Positions 1 through 7,870 of a stretch of DNA of 45,783 bases are shown one piece after another. The notes beneath the pieces are model-generated. The model was not told the origin of the DNA. It made no database searches and worked only from the letters and a program-made list of their open reading frames with translations. The stretch comes from UBA1189 sp045612065 (GTDB taxonomy: Bacteria; Bacteroidota; Bacteroidia; Bacteroidales; Bacteroidaceae), in the NCBI GenBank assembly GCA_045612065.1, contig JAZKYH010000067.1, positions 1 to 45,783 on the forward strand, given 5' to 3'. Every line of letters begins with the position of its first letter. Position 1 is the stretch's first letter. The position numbers were made by a program, and so were the translations under genes.

Positions 1-65
1 TTATTGTCTAAGGCGGGTACGGCCCAATCGGCCATACCGTCGCCGAGGATGATGAGATATTTCAT
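1..65 (-). CDS. apgM: cofactor-independent phosphoglycerate mutase, N-terminal fragment (partial)
   Basis: Only the first 21 codons are in the window. The reverse strand reads MKYLIILGDGMADWAVPALD, the typical start of archaeal-type 2,3-bisphosphoglycerate-independent phosphoglycerate mutase (alkaline phosphatase superfamily), with the metal-binding GDG motif at residues 8-10. The ATG lies 3 bp after the thrA stop, so the two genes are co-transcribed. A ThrA-ApgM-ThrC order is common in Bacteroidales; in that setting the protein may act as a homoserine-kinase-like enzyme rather than in glycolysis, but this is inference from context. The rest of the gene lies beyond the left edge. Confidence 0.8.
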   Translation of the reverse strand, partial: MKYLIILGDGMADWAVPALDN

Positions 66-68
66 TCC

Positions 69-2498
69 TTAAATGTTCGCAATCGACATGATGTCGGCAA
101 AGACACCGGCAGCGGTAACGCTGGCGCCGGCACCGTAGCCCTGAATCATCATGGGGTACTCCTTGTAGCGCTCGGTGGTGAGCAGGATGATATTGTTGCT
201 GCCTTCGAGGTTGTAGAAGGGGTGCCACTGGTTGACCTCCTGGAGTGATACCGAGGCCTTGCCCTCATCGAGGCGTGCCACGAAGCGCCAACGTTTGTTG
301 TCGGCCACGAGACGCTGGCGACGCTCCTCGAAATCGGCATCGAGCGAGGGTACGTTGGCCCAGAAATCGTCGAGCGATCCATCGAACAGCTCTTGCGGGA
401 TGAAGAGGTTCTTCTCCACATCGTCCTGCTCGATAGGATAGCCTGCCTCACGAGCGAGGATGACGAGCTTGCGGATGACATCCTTTCCTGAGAGGTCGAT
501 ACGGGGGTCGGGCTCGCTGTAGCCCTTCTCCTTGGCCAGGCGGATGGTGTCGCTGAGCTTGATGTCCTCACTGATGGTGTTGAAGATGAAGTTGAGCGTA
601 CCGCTCACCACGGCCTCGATGCGCAGTATTTTGTCGCCACTATTGATGAGGTCGTTGATGGTGTTGATGACGGGGAGTCCGGCACCAACGTTGGTTTCGA
701 AGAGGAACTTCACGCCACGGCGACGGGCGGTCTGCTTCAGCTCCTTATAGTTCTCATACTGCGATGATGCAGCTACCTTGTTGGCTGCTACCACAGAGAT
801 GTTATGGTTGAGGAAATCCTTGTAGAGCGCTGCCACCTCGTCGCTGGCGGTGCAGTCCACGAATACCGAGTTGAAGATGTTCATCCCGATAACCTCGCTC
901 TTGAGGCGCTGCATATTGCTCTCGCCACCTGCCTTGAGGGTGTCGCGGTAGTCGTTGAGGTCGATGCCATCGCGGCTGAACACGGCATAGTGTCCGCTGG
1001 CGATACCTACCACGTTGAGCATGAGGCCGCGCTCGAGCATCAGCTTCTCGCGTTGCTGGCGTATCTGCTCAATGAGGCTGCTACCTACGGTGCCCACGCC
1101 ACAGATGAAGAGGTTGAGCACTTGGTATTCAGAGAGGAAGAACGAGTCGTGTATCACGTTGAGGGTCTTGCGCAGCCAAGTGGCATCTACCACAAATGAG
1201 ATATTAGTCTCTGATGCTCCCTGTGCACAGGCAATGACGTTGATACCGTTGCGACCCAGGGTGCCGAAGAGCTTACCTGCGATACCGGGGGTGTGCTTCA
1301 TGTTCTCGCCCACGATAGCCACGGTAGCCAGCCCCTTCTCGGCGGCTACGTGATTGATCTCACCAGTAGCAATCTCCTTGGCAAACTCGGCATTGAGCAC
1401 CTCGCATGCCAATTCGGCATCCTCGTTGCGCACACCGATAGAGGTGCTGTTCTCTGATGATGCCTGCGACACGAGGAACACGCTGATACCATTCTGCGCC
1501 AAGGTGCGGAAGATGCGGTGGTTGACACCGATGACACCCACCATGCCAAGACCCTGCACGGTGATGAGGGCCGTATCGTTGATGCTTGAGATACCCTTGA
1601 TAGGCTTGGTGTTGTCGCTCAACTGGGCACGGATGATGGTACCCTGTGCCTCGGGGTTGAAGGTATTTTTAATTAATATAGGTATATTCTCATGGAATGC
1701 GGGATAGATGGTGGGCGGATATACCACCTTGGCACCGAAGTTGCACAACTCCATGGCCTCTACGTAGCTGAGCTCTTCGATGGCATAGGCTGTAGAGATA
1801 ACCTTCGGGTCGGCGGTCATGAAGCCATCCACGTCGGTCCAAATTTCAAGCACGTCGGCTTCGAGCACAGCAGCAATAACCGCTGCGGTATAGTCTGAGC
1901 CACCACGACCAAGGTTGGTGACACGGCTTGTATTCTTGTCTGAGGCGATAAAGCCAGGTACCACAGACACCTTGGGCAACTCACGGAAGGTTTCGCGGAT
2001 GAGCTGCTCGGAGAGTTCCGAGTCGAGCAAGTGCTTGTTGTGCTTGCGCTCGGTCTTCATGAACGAACGTGAGTCGAACACTTCGGCATCCTGGATGAGG
2101 GCACCTACGATAAGGCTTGAGAGGCGCTCGCCATAGCTCACCACCGTATCTGCCATATTCGAAGAGATGTCCTTGAGGAGATAGAGACCCTGATAGATGT
2201 CTTTGAGCTCGTCGAGCAGGTCATGTATCTTCTTGTCGAGCGTACGCTTGGTACTGCCCGAAGGTATCACCTGCTGTATCATATCCTCGTGGCGGCGTAC
2301 CATGCTGTTGAACTCCGACTCGTAGGCGACATCGCCACGTGTGGCCATAGTAGCTGTACGGATGAGCTGGTCGGTGATGCCACCCAATGCCGAAACAACC
2401 ACGATTACGGGCTCTTTCTCGGCCTCTACAATCTGCTTTACCTTCAATATGCTGTCGACGGAACCAACCGATGTTCCGCCAAATTTCATGATCTTCAT
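69..2498 (-). CDS. thrA: bifunctional aspartate kinase / homoserine dehydrogenase I
   Basis: 809 aa, close to E. coli ThrA (820 aa). It carries out the first and third steps of the aspartate pathway towards threonine and methionine: phosphorylation of aspartate and NAD(P)H-dependent reduction of aspartate semialdehyde, in the cytoplasm. Visible domains are an amino-acid kinase domain with KFGGTS at 5-10 and GRGGSD at 197-202, two ACT regulatory domains (about 310-450), the Rossmann motif GVGTVGSS at 467-474, and a homoserine dehydrogenase catalytic region to the C-terminus. The ACT pair predicts feedback inhibition by threonine (family knowledge). The start chosen is the first ATG; a second ATG three codons later (MKFGG) is possible. 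It is the first gene of a unit with apgM downstream. Confidence 0.97.
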   Translation of the reverse strand: MKIMKFGGTSVGSVDSILKVKQIVEAEKEPVIVVVSALGGITDQLIRTATMATRGDVAYESEFNSMVRRHEDMIQQVIPSGSTKRTLDKKIHDLLDELKDIYQGLYLLKDISSNMADTVVSYGERLSSLIVGALIQDAEVFDSRSFMKTERKHNKHLLDSELSEQLIRETFRELPKVSVVPGFIASDKNTSRVTNLGRGGSDYTAAVIAAVLEADVLEIWTDVDGFMTADPKVISTAYAIEELSYVEAMELCNFGAKVVYPPTIYPAFHENIPILIKNTFNPEAQGTIIRAQLSDNTKPIKGISSINDTALITVQGLGMVGVIGVNHRIFRTLAQNGISVFLVSQASSENSTSIGVRNEDAELACEVLNAEFAKEIATGEINHVAAEKGLATVAIVGENMKHTPGIAGKLFGTLGRNGINVIACAQGASETNISFVVDATWLRKTLNVIHDSFFLSEYQVLNLFICGVGTVGSSLIEQIRQQREKLMLERGLMLNVVGIASGHYAVFSRDGIDLNDYRDTLKAGGESNMQRLKSEVIGMNIFNSVFVDCTASDEVAALYKDFLNHNISVVAANKVAASSQYENYKELKQTARRRGVKFLFETNVGAGLPVINTINDLINSGDKILRIEAVVSGTLNFIFNTISEDIKLSDTIRLAKEKGYSEPDPRIDLSGKDVIRKLVILAREAGYPIEQDDVEKNLFIPQELFDGSLDDFWANVPSLDADFEERRQRLVADNKRWRFVARLDEGKASVSLQEVNQWHPFYNLEGSNNIILLTTERYKEYPMMIQGYGAGASVTAAGVFADIMSIANI

Positions 2499-2529
2499 CG
2501 TCTTCTGCTTTTTTCTTTATAATGAAGTG

Positions 2530-2561
2530 CAAAGATAATCATTTTGCACAATACATTGCAA
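2530..2561 (-). promoter_or_regulatory. Bacteroidota-type promoter for thrA
   Basis: On the minus strand a -7 element TATCTTTG (2530-2537) lies 21 bases downstream of a TTG -33 core (2559-2561). The thrA ATG is about 30 bases further on. No leader peptide or attenuator is visible in the short leader. Confidence 0.6.
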
Positions 2562-2609
2562 TAAAACCCACTTTTGCGATACAAAAAGAGACAAAAAGAG
2601 AAGTTTTTC

Positions 2610-2640
2610 TTGCATTTTTGAAATAATTATCTCAACTTTG
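2610..2640 (+). promoter_or_regulatory. probable promoter for the PUR/DUF3276 gene
   Basis: TTG (2610-2612), 20 bases, then CAACTTTG (2633-2640), one mismatch from TAnnTTTG. The start codon follows at 2687. It is divergent from the thrA promoter in the same 190-bp gap. Confidence 0.45.
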
Positions 2641-2686
2641 AAACCGAAACAAAGAAACTTATTACATTTTTTAACACAACCGGACC

Positions 2687-3052
2687 ATGGAAAACGAGAA
2701 GGATATTGTATACTCACAGGCTGTGAAAGCAGGCAAGCGCATCTACTACCTTGACGTCAAGCGCAACAGACGAGGCGAACTCTTCCTCTCTATCACTGAG
2801 AGCAAGAAAATTGCTTCAGGCGAGGGGCCTGATGCTCCGTTCACATTTGAGAAACACAAGATTTTCTTGTATCAGGAGGATTTCAGCAAGTTTATCGGTG
2901 GGCTCTCCAAAGCTATCAGCTACATTCACGAGAATCAAACCACTGAGTATAAGCACGACGTTGCAGAAGGAGAGTTTGCGCCAGAGGATATCCTGAAAGA
3001 AGAGTCAGAACCCCTGGATAGCGAAATCAACATACAGATTGACTTCGAATAG
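2687..3052 (+). CDS. PUR-domain nucleic-acid-binding protein (DUF3276)
   Basis: 121 aa. The core reads as a bacterial PUR-alpha-like domain: IVYSQAVKAGKRIYYLDVK at the N-terminus, ITESKK, then FEKHKIFLYQEDFSKF, the DUF3276 pattern found in nearly all Bacteroidota. PUR domains bind single-stranded DNA and RNA (the Borrelia homologue BpuR is a known regulator), so a role as a general nucleic-acid-binding protein is likely; no specific target can be read here. The C-terminal 30 residues are acidic. It is a single gene with its own promoter, and a palindrome at its stop codon. Confidence 0.85.
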   Translation: MENEKDIVYSQAVKAGKRIYYLDVKRNRRGELFLSITESKKIASGEGPDAPFTFEKHKIFLYQEDFSKFIGGLSKAISYIHENQTTEYKHDVAEGEFAPEDILKEESEPLDSEINIQIDFE

Positions 3053-3078
3053 TTAGAGGTGCTCGAGCACTTCTAACT
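3051..3078. terminator. 28-base palindrome at the end of the DUF3276 gene
   Basis: A 14-bp near-perfect stem (AGTTAGAGGTGCTC against GAGCACTTCTAACT, one G-U pair) with almost no loop begins inside the stop codon. There is no clear U tract, so it could be a bidirectional terminator or an mRNA 3'-end hairpin. Bases 3079-3234 hold nothing else that I recognise. Confidence 0.4.
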
Positions 3079-3234
3079 ATGGAAATGTTTGGGAATTACC
3101 TATTATTCCACGGAAAACACCGCGATGTTGTCATCCTGAAGGTTCGATGATACGCGACACTAACGAAGTGGAGTTTAGGTTGTTGCGTTATGTCCTGGTC
3201 CACCATCGCAGACCTGATTTATTTCCTGAATTAT

Positions 3235-4260
3235 TTACAGCTTGTCAAATGTGTGGCAACGCCCAACGTGGTATTTCCAAAGGATGGAGTATTGTGCACG
3301 TTCGGGCACATCCATAGAAACGGATTTCCGCAGGTTCTCCTCACGTGAGGCGCGGAACTCCGTTTTTAGTTTGCGGTACTCACGACGAGCACGGAAGACA
3401 GCCTTCGCACTCCCCCACTCTCCCTTCACAAGAAACATCGCCGCTGCCACATAATCGAGCAGAGCACGAACAAAGAGCACGCCATGTAATTCACTCTCGG
3501 GCAAGTTCTTATAAAGCATCAAGAGGTTGTTGCGGAAGTTGAGGAAGGTCTTGCGCGGATGTCCGGCATTGAGTGTCGCCCCTCCCACGTGATACACCAC
3601 ACTGGAAGCCACGCTACGCACCTCGTGACCACGGCAACGAAGGCGCCAGCAGAGGTCTATTTCCTCCATGTGGGCAAAGAATCGGCCGTCGAGTCCGCCC
3701 ACCTCCTTATAGGTGGCAAGACGTGTCATCAGACACGCACCCGTAGCCCACAGCAAGGGCACATCCTTGTCATATTGTCCGTTGTCCTTCTCAATGGTTT
3801 CAAAAATGCGTCCACGACAATAGGGATATCCATAGCGGTCGAGATATCCCCCCATAGCACCGGCATACTCAAACTCATCCTTCTTGTGATAGGCCATCAG
3901 CTTGGGTTGGCAAGCACCTACCTGAGGATGGGCATCCATATATTCTACGAGCGGAGCGAGCCACCCTGCGGTGACCTCCACATCGGAATTGAGCAACACG
4001 GCATACTCCGCATCAATCTGCTCGAAAGCCTTGTTGTAGCCATCGGCAAAGCCATAGTTCTCCTCGAAGACGATGGTGCGCACCGTGGGGAACTCGGCTT
4101 CGAGCAGTGCCAACGAGCCGTCCGTGGAACCATTGTCAGCCACATATACCACTGCCTCGCCCAATGCCCCGGGCAATACCGAATGCTCCACCACCGAGGG
4201 GAGAAACTGGCGAAGCATCTGCTCGCCATTCCAATTGAGGATTACTACAGCGACTTTCAT
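3235..4260 (-). CDS. glycosyltransferase family 2, rhamnosyltransferase-like
   Basis: 341 aa. An N-terminal GT-A fold is clear: VAVVILNWNG at the start, VADNGSTDGS for the nucleotide-binding region, LLNSDVEV at the DXD-like position, and FAHMEEIDLCWRLR, the motif typical of WbbL-like sugar transferases. It should transfer a sugar from a nucleotide-sugar donor onto a cell-surface glycan precursor on the cytoplasmic face of the membrane; donor and acceptor cannot be read. No transmembrane helix is obvious. It follows mtaB by 16 bp on the same strand, so the two are probably co-transcribed, a housekeeping pairing rather than a polysaccharide cluster. Confidence 0.88.
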   Translation of the reverse strand: MKVAVVILNWNGEQMLRQFLPSVVEHSVLPGALGEAVVYVADNGSTDGSLALLEAEFPTVRTIVFEENYGFADGYNKAFEQIDAEYAVLLNSDVEVTAGWLAPLVEYMDAHPQVGACQPKLMAYHKKDEFEYAGAMGGYLDRYGYPYCRGRIFETIEKDNGQYDKDVPLLWATGACLMTRLATYKEVGGLDGRFFAHMEEIDLCWRLRCRGHEVRSVASSVVYHVGGATLNAGHPRKTFLNFRNNLLMLYKNLPESELHGVLFVRALLDYVAAAMFLVKGEWGSAKAVFRARREYRKLKTEFRASREENLRKSVSMDVPERAQYSILWKYHVGRCHTFDKL

Positions 4261-4276
4261 TCTTATAAGTTGTGAG

Positions 4277-5593
4277 TTAAAGGATTGTACCCATCAGTGC
4301 TGTGCCGTCTTCGTTGAACTCGCCGAGGCGAACATGCACCAAAGCATTGTCACGGGCACGGGGGTCGTTGACCTCCACCTTTATATAATTGTCCGTAAAG
4401 CCTTGGAACGGATGACCAGCCTTAGGTTTCTCGAGCAACACCACTGCCTCCTTGCCGATGTGGCGTTCATAAAATGCCTGCTGCTTGGCATCGGAGAGTG
4501 TGAGAAGACGTTCGCTACGGCGATGCTTCTCCTGCGGTGTCACCTTATATTCTATCTTCAAGGCTTGTGTACCAGGACGTTCCGAGTAACTGAACACATG
4601 CAATGCTGTGATATCCAGCGAGTCGATGAAGCGGTAGGCCTCCTCGAAATACTCCTCCACCTCGCCACGAGTACCCACAATGACATCCACGCCAATAAAG
4701 GCATCGGGCATCAAGGAGCGTATTTTCTGAATCTTCGAGGCGAAGAGGGCGGTATCATAGCGGCGGCGCATGAGTTTGAGCACTGCATCGCTACCCGCTT
4801 GCAAGGGAATATGGAAATGAGGCATGAAGGCACGCGACTGAGCCACAAACTCGATGACCTCATCGGTGAGCAGGTTAGGCTCGATAGACGAGATACGGTA
4901 GCGCTCGATGCCCTCCACCTTGTCCAGTTCGCGAATAAGGTCGATGAAAGTCTCGCCCGTCGTCTTTCCAAAGTCACCGATATTAACGCCGGTCAGAACA
5001 ATCTCTTTCGCACCTTCGGCAGCGGCCTGTCGAGCCTGCGACACGAGCGAGTCGATGGTGCCATTTCGGCTACGTCCACGAGCATAGGGAATGGTGCAAT
5101 AGGAACAGAAGTAATCGCATCCGTCCTGCACCTTAAGGAAGAAGCGTGTGCGGTCGCCCTGCGAGCATGAGGGCACGAAGGTGCGTATGTCCTTCGTAGG
5201 GATGGTCACCATCTCACCTTGCTCACGTTTGTCGAGCGAAGTGAGATAGTCGAGCAGACTTCCTTTCTTGTCCATACCCAATACGAGGTCCACCCCTGGG
5301 ATGGCCGCCACCTGCTCAGGCTTGAGTTGTGCATAGCAGCCCGTCACCACCACAAAAGCACCAGGGTGCTGCTTCACCAGTTTATGTATGGCTTGGCGGC
5401 ATTTCTTGTCGGCCTGCTCGGTTACCGAACAGGTGTTGACGACACAAATGTCGGCCTGTTCGCCACGTCGGGCCGTACGGAACCCCACCTCTTGCAATGT
5501 ACGTCCGATGGTCGAAGTTTCCGAGAAATTGAGTTTGCAACCCAGCGTGTAGTACACCGCTTTTTTATCCTTGAACTGCGTATTATCAATCAT
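4277..5593 (-). CDS. mtaB: tRNA t6A37 methylthiotransferase
   Basis: 438 aa from the ATG at 5593; a TTG three codons upstream gives a longer, less likely form. This radical-SAM enzyme adds a methylthio group to t6A37 of ANN-decoding tRNAs. Features are an N-terminal UPF0004 domain with cysteines C19 (TLGCKLN), C55 and C86 for the auxiliary 4Fe-4S cluster, the radical-SAM triad in DGCDYFCSYCTIP (C159, C163, C166), and a C-terminal TRAM-like domain (about 375-438) for tRNA binding. TLGCKLN and the single-copy context fit MtaB rather than MiaB or RimO. A -7 element lies almost at the ATG (see the promoter entry). Confidence 0.93.
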   Translation of the reverse strand: MIDNTQFKDKKAVYYTLGCKLNFSETSTIGRTLQEVGFRTARRGEQADICVVNTCSVTEQADKKCRQAIHKLVKQHPGAFVVVTGCYAQLKPEQVAAIPGVDLVLGMDKKGSLLDYLTSLDKREQGEMVTIPTKDIRTFVPSCSQGDRTRFFLKVQDGCDYFCSYCTIPYARGRSRNGTIDSLVSQARQAAAEGAKEIVLTGVNIGDFGKTTGETFIDLIRELDKVEGIERYRISSIEPNLLTDEVIEFVAQSRAFMPHFHIPLQAGSDAVLKLMRRRYDTALFASKIQKIRSLMPDAFIGVDVIVGTRGEVEEYFEEAYRFIDSLDITALHVFSYSERPGTQALKIEYKVTPQEKHRRSERLLTLSDAKQQAFYERHIGKEAVVLLEKPKAGHPFQGFTDNYIKVEVNDPRARDNALVHVRLGEFNEDGTALMGTIL

Positions 5594-5599
5594 AGCGCA

Positions 5600-5607
5600 C
5601 AAAATTA
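5600..5607 (-). promoter_or_regulatory. possible -7 element of mtaB, implying a leaderless transcript
   Basis: TAATTTTG on the minus strand ends 7 bases upstream of the mtaB ATG (5593). If used, transcription would begin at or within a few bases of the start codon. No good -33 element is found at 19-21 bases (GTTG is at 23), so support is modest. Confidence 0.35.
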
Positions 5608-5661
5608 CACATTTTTTCCAAAATAATTGGCAACTTGATATAAAGTGTCAGAAAAAAGCAG

Positions 5662-5669
5662 TAATTTTG
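5662..5669 (+). promoter_or_regulatory. -7 element for the Cys-repeat lipoprotein
   Basis: TAATTTTG matches the Bacteroidota -7 consensus, with the start codon 44 bases downstream. The nearest -33-like TTG (5635-5637) is 24 bases away, slightly too far. Confidence 0.4.
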
Positions 5670-5713
5670 CGCCCAGTTTTTTGATTATGAACTTATAAAT
5701 TAAAAAAAGAACA

Positions 5714-5905
5714 ATGAAAAAGGTATTATTTGCAATGGTAGCTGTAGCTGCTCTTACTATGAGCTCATGCTGCAACAAGAAGTGTAAGGAAACAACATGC
5801 GAGCAGGCTGACACATGCTGTGTAGCTGATACTTGCTGCAAGGCTGACACATGCTGTGTAGCTGATTCTTGCGCAGCTGACACTTGCGTGAAGGTTTGCG
5901 AGTAA
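5714..5905 (+). CDS. small cysteine-repeat lipoprotein, function unknown
   Basis: 63 aa. The N-terminus MKKVLFAMVAVAALTMSSC is a short hydrophobic signal with a lipobox-like end (TMSSC), so the mature protein probably starts at C19 and is lipid-anchored. The mature part of about 45 residues has 14 cysteines, mostly in the repeat ADTCCV/ADTCCK/ADTCCV/ADSCA/ADTCV. Paired cysteines every six residues suggest metal binding (metallothionein-like) or disulphide cross-linking in the periplasm; this is inference. It has its own -7 element, a Gly/Ala-poor linker of CNKKCKETTCEQ before the repeats, and a strong terminator 25 bases after the stop, so it is a monocistronic gene and probably well expressed. 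Confidence 0.75.
   Translation: MKKVLFAMVAVAALTMSSCCNKKCKETTCEQADTCCVADTCCKADTCCVADSCAADTCVKVCE
5807..5893 (+). repeat. 18-base tandem repeat encoding ADTCC units
   Basis: Five in-frame units start at 5807, 5825, 5843, 5861 (15 bases) and 5876. Units 1 and 3 are identical; the others differ by a few bases. Unit number could change by slippage without breaking the frame. Confidence 0.8.
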
Positions 5906-5929
5906 GAAGTAGCACACTTCGATATAAAA

Positions 5930-5963
5930 AATAAGGTGTACCCCGCAGGTGCACCTTATTTTT
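5930..5963 (+). terminator. rho-independent terminator of the Cys-repeat gene
   Basis: 12-bp stem AATAAGGTGTAC / GTGCACCTTATT (one G-U pair) with a 7-base loop, followed by TTT and preceded by an A-rich run. Confidence 0.75.
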
Positions 5964-6288
5964 ATTGGCAAAAGTGTGTGTGTTATCTAAGAATATCTCT
6001 TGTACACGTCTTTGCGCGAGATGCCTGCTTTCCCCTTGACTTCAGTTCCTTCGGCTTTACAACCGAGGCTGACTCCTCGACTGTCGATCTAATGGTTCCG
6101 CCGCTATGCTTTGTCTGAACGACACTATCGTAGAGAGAATTGTATCCAAAACAGTTTCTATGTTGTTACCTTTTATTCAGGAGACGATATTGTATTTGTA
6201 ACAACCATTCGGCTATCGTCCACAAAAAAACTTGTATCAGCACCTTATTTTTTTATTCTCTCCTACCCAATGTATTCCTATTTTTTTG
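5964..6288. other. purF upstream region, no gene recognised
   Basis: 325 bases with a GC-rich island at about 6000-6115 between AT-rich flanks. The island has small stems (GAGG/CCTC near 6066-6080; TCGACTGTCGA) and, on the minus strand, an open frame of about 54 codons without a start codon. I cannot assign it as gene, RNA or remnant. Confidence 0.3.
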
Positions 6289-6296
6289 TAACTTTG
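6289..6296 (+). promoter_or_regulatory. -7 element for the purF-like gene
   Basis: TAACTTTG, perfect match to TAnnTTTG, 31 bases before the start codon. No TTTG lies at the expected -33 spacing. Confidence 0.5.
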
Positions 6297-6327
6297 CAAA
6301 CCTAAAAATAATAGATAATACAATCGT

Positions 6328-7734
6328 ATGGGTGGTTTTTTCGGAACAGTCTCTAAAGCTGCATGTGTGACCGACTTATTCTACGGCACCGACTACAATT
6401 CACATATGGGTACCAAACGTGGCGGTATGGCCACATACGCTAAAGGCGTAGGCTTCATGCGTTCAATCCACAATTTGGAAAGCTCATATTTCCGCACCAA
6501 GTTTGAATCAGGACTTTCAAAGTTTCAAGGTAACGCAGGTATCGGTATCATCAGTGACACTGACCCCCAGCCCATCCTCATCAACTCACACTTAGGTAAG
6601 TTTGCTATTGTTACTGTGGCCAAGGTTACCAACATACAGGAGTTGGAGCAAGACCTCTTGGCTTCCAACATGCACTTCTCTGAGATGAGTCTCTCGAAAA
6701 CCAACCAGACCGAGCTCATCGCTCTCCTTATTATACAGGGTAAGGATTTCGTTGATGGCATCGAGAACGTGTTCCGTAAGATTAAGGGTTCATGTTCGAT
6801 GCTCATCCTCACTGAAGACGGAATCATCGCTGCCCGTGACCAGTGGGGCCGTACCCCCATCGTCATCGGCAAGAAGGACGGTGCCTATGCAGCCACGAGC
6901 GAAACCAACAGCTTCCCTAACCTCGGCTATCAGATTGAGCACTATGTAGGTCCCGGTGAGATTGTACGCCTTCGTGCCGATGGTATGGAGCAGATGCGCA
7001 AACCCAACGACAAGTTACAGATATGCTCGTTCCTATGGGTTTACTACGGTTTCCCCAACTCATGCTACGAAGGCAAGAACGTGGAAGATGCCCGTTACTC
7101 TACCGGTTACAAGATGGCACAACAAGACTCTTCGGAAGTTGATTGCGCCTGTGGTATCCCAGATTCAGGCGTAGGAATGGCTCTTGGCTATGCCGATGGA
7201 CTGAACGTGCCCTATCGTCGCGCCATCTCCAAGTACACCCCCACCTGGCCCCGTAGCTTCACACCCGAAAACCAAGAGGTGCGCTCTCTTGTTGCCAAGA
7301 TGAAGCTCATTCCTAATAGCGCTATGATGAACGACAAGCGTGTACTCTTCTGCGACGACTCTATCGTACGCGGCACTCAACTTACCGATAACGTGCAGGA
7401 GCTCTACGACTACGGAGCTAAGGAGGTACATATGCGCATTGCCTCTCCTCCCATCATCCATAGCTGCCCATTCCTCGGTTTCACCTCTTCGAAGAGCGAC
7501 CTTGAACTGCTCACTCGTCGTATCATCAAGGAGTTTGAAGGCGATGACAGCAAGGATCTCGACAAGTACTCTACCCCGGGTACACCTCAGTACGAGCGTT
7601 TGGTAGAGGAGATACGTCGCCGCTTCAACCTCACCTCGTTGAAGTTCAACACTGTGGAAACCCTTGTCGAGGCCATTGGCCTTCCCAAGTGCAAGCTCTG
7701 CACCCACTGCTTCGACGGGTCAAGTCATTTCTAA
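6328..7734 (+). CDS. purF: amidophosphoribosyltransferase homologue with Cys-to-Gly change at the glutaminase nucleophile
   Basis: 468 aa. Class-II glutamine amidotransferase-like N-terminus followed by a phosphoribosyltransferase domain. The PRPP motif is FCDDSIVRGT (341-350). Cysteines C233, C380, C455 and C458 fall where the Bacillus-type PurF binds its 4Fe-4S cluster. The family normally begins M-C-G, with Cys exposed as the glutamine-hydrolysing nucleophile; here the start is MGGFFGTVSK, so Cys is replaced by Gly and no upstream start restores it. Either the enzyme uses free ammonia or it has a regulatory role, with a second PurF elsewhere supplying the first step of purine synthesis. 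Single gene with its own -7 element and terminator. Confidence 0.85.
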   Translation: MGGFFGTVSKAACVTDLFYGTDYNSHMGTKRGGMATYAKGVGFMRSIHNLESSYFRTKFESGLSKFQGNAGIGIISDTDPQPILINSHLGKFAIVTVAKVTNIQELEQDLLASNMHFSEMSLSKTNQTELIALLIIQGKDFVDGIENVFRKIKGSCSMLILTEDGIIAARDQWGRTPIVIGKKDGAYAATSETNSFPNLGYQIEHYVGPGEIVRLRADGMEQMRKPNDKLQICSFLWVYYGFPNSCYEGKNVEDARYSTGYKMAQQDSSEVDCACGIPDSGVGMALGYADGLNVPYRRAISKYTPTWPRSFTPENQEVRSLVAKMKLIPNSAMMNDKRVLFCDDSIVRGTQLTDNVQELYDYGAKEVHMRIASPPIIHSCPFLGFTSSKSDLELLTRRIIKEFEGDDSKDLDKYSTPGTPQYERLVEEIRRRFNLTSLKFNTVETLVEAIGLPKCKLCTHCFDGSSHF

Positions 7735-7773
7735 AAACAACGCAGAAACATATCCCCGAAAACCAAAATGTCG

Positions 7774-7803
7774 AGCCCTCTTCGTGAGAAGGGGGCTATT
7801 TTT
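7774..7803 (+). terminator. terminator of the purF-like gene
   Basis: 10-bp stem AGCCCTCTTC / GAAGGGGGCT with a GTGA tetraloop, followed by ATTTTT. Confidence 0.85.
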
Positions 7804-7812
7804 AAAGGAACT

Positions 7813-7845
7813 AAAAAGAGAGCATTCCAAACGGAATACTCTCTT
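7813..7845 (-). terminator. terminator of the cyclophilin gene
   Basis: On the minus strand a stem of about 13 bp (AAGAGAGTATTCC / GGAATGCTCTCTT, one mismatch/G-U) is followed by a T run. It lies 25 bases past the stop codon and back to back with the purF terminator. Confidence 0.8.
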
Positions 7846-7870
7846 AATCATCTGCAAGATGAATAGGTTT

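Noticed and set aside
804..1199. Long plus-strand open frame opposite thrA
   Set aside because: Lies fully antisense to a clearly conserved enzyme, and its composition (runs of His, Glu, Val) is that of a shadow frame.
5964..6288. tRNA or known riboswitch before the purF-like gene
   Set aside because: No cloverleaf, no T-loop consensus and no purine-riboswitch core could be drawn.
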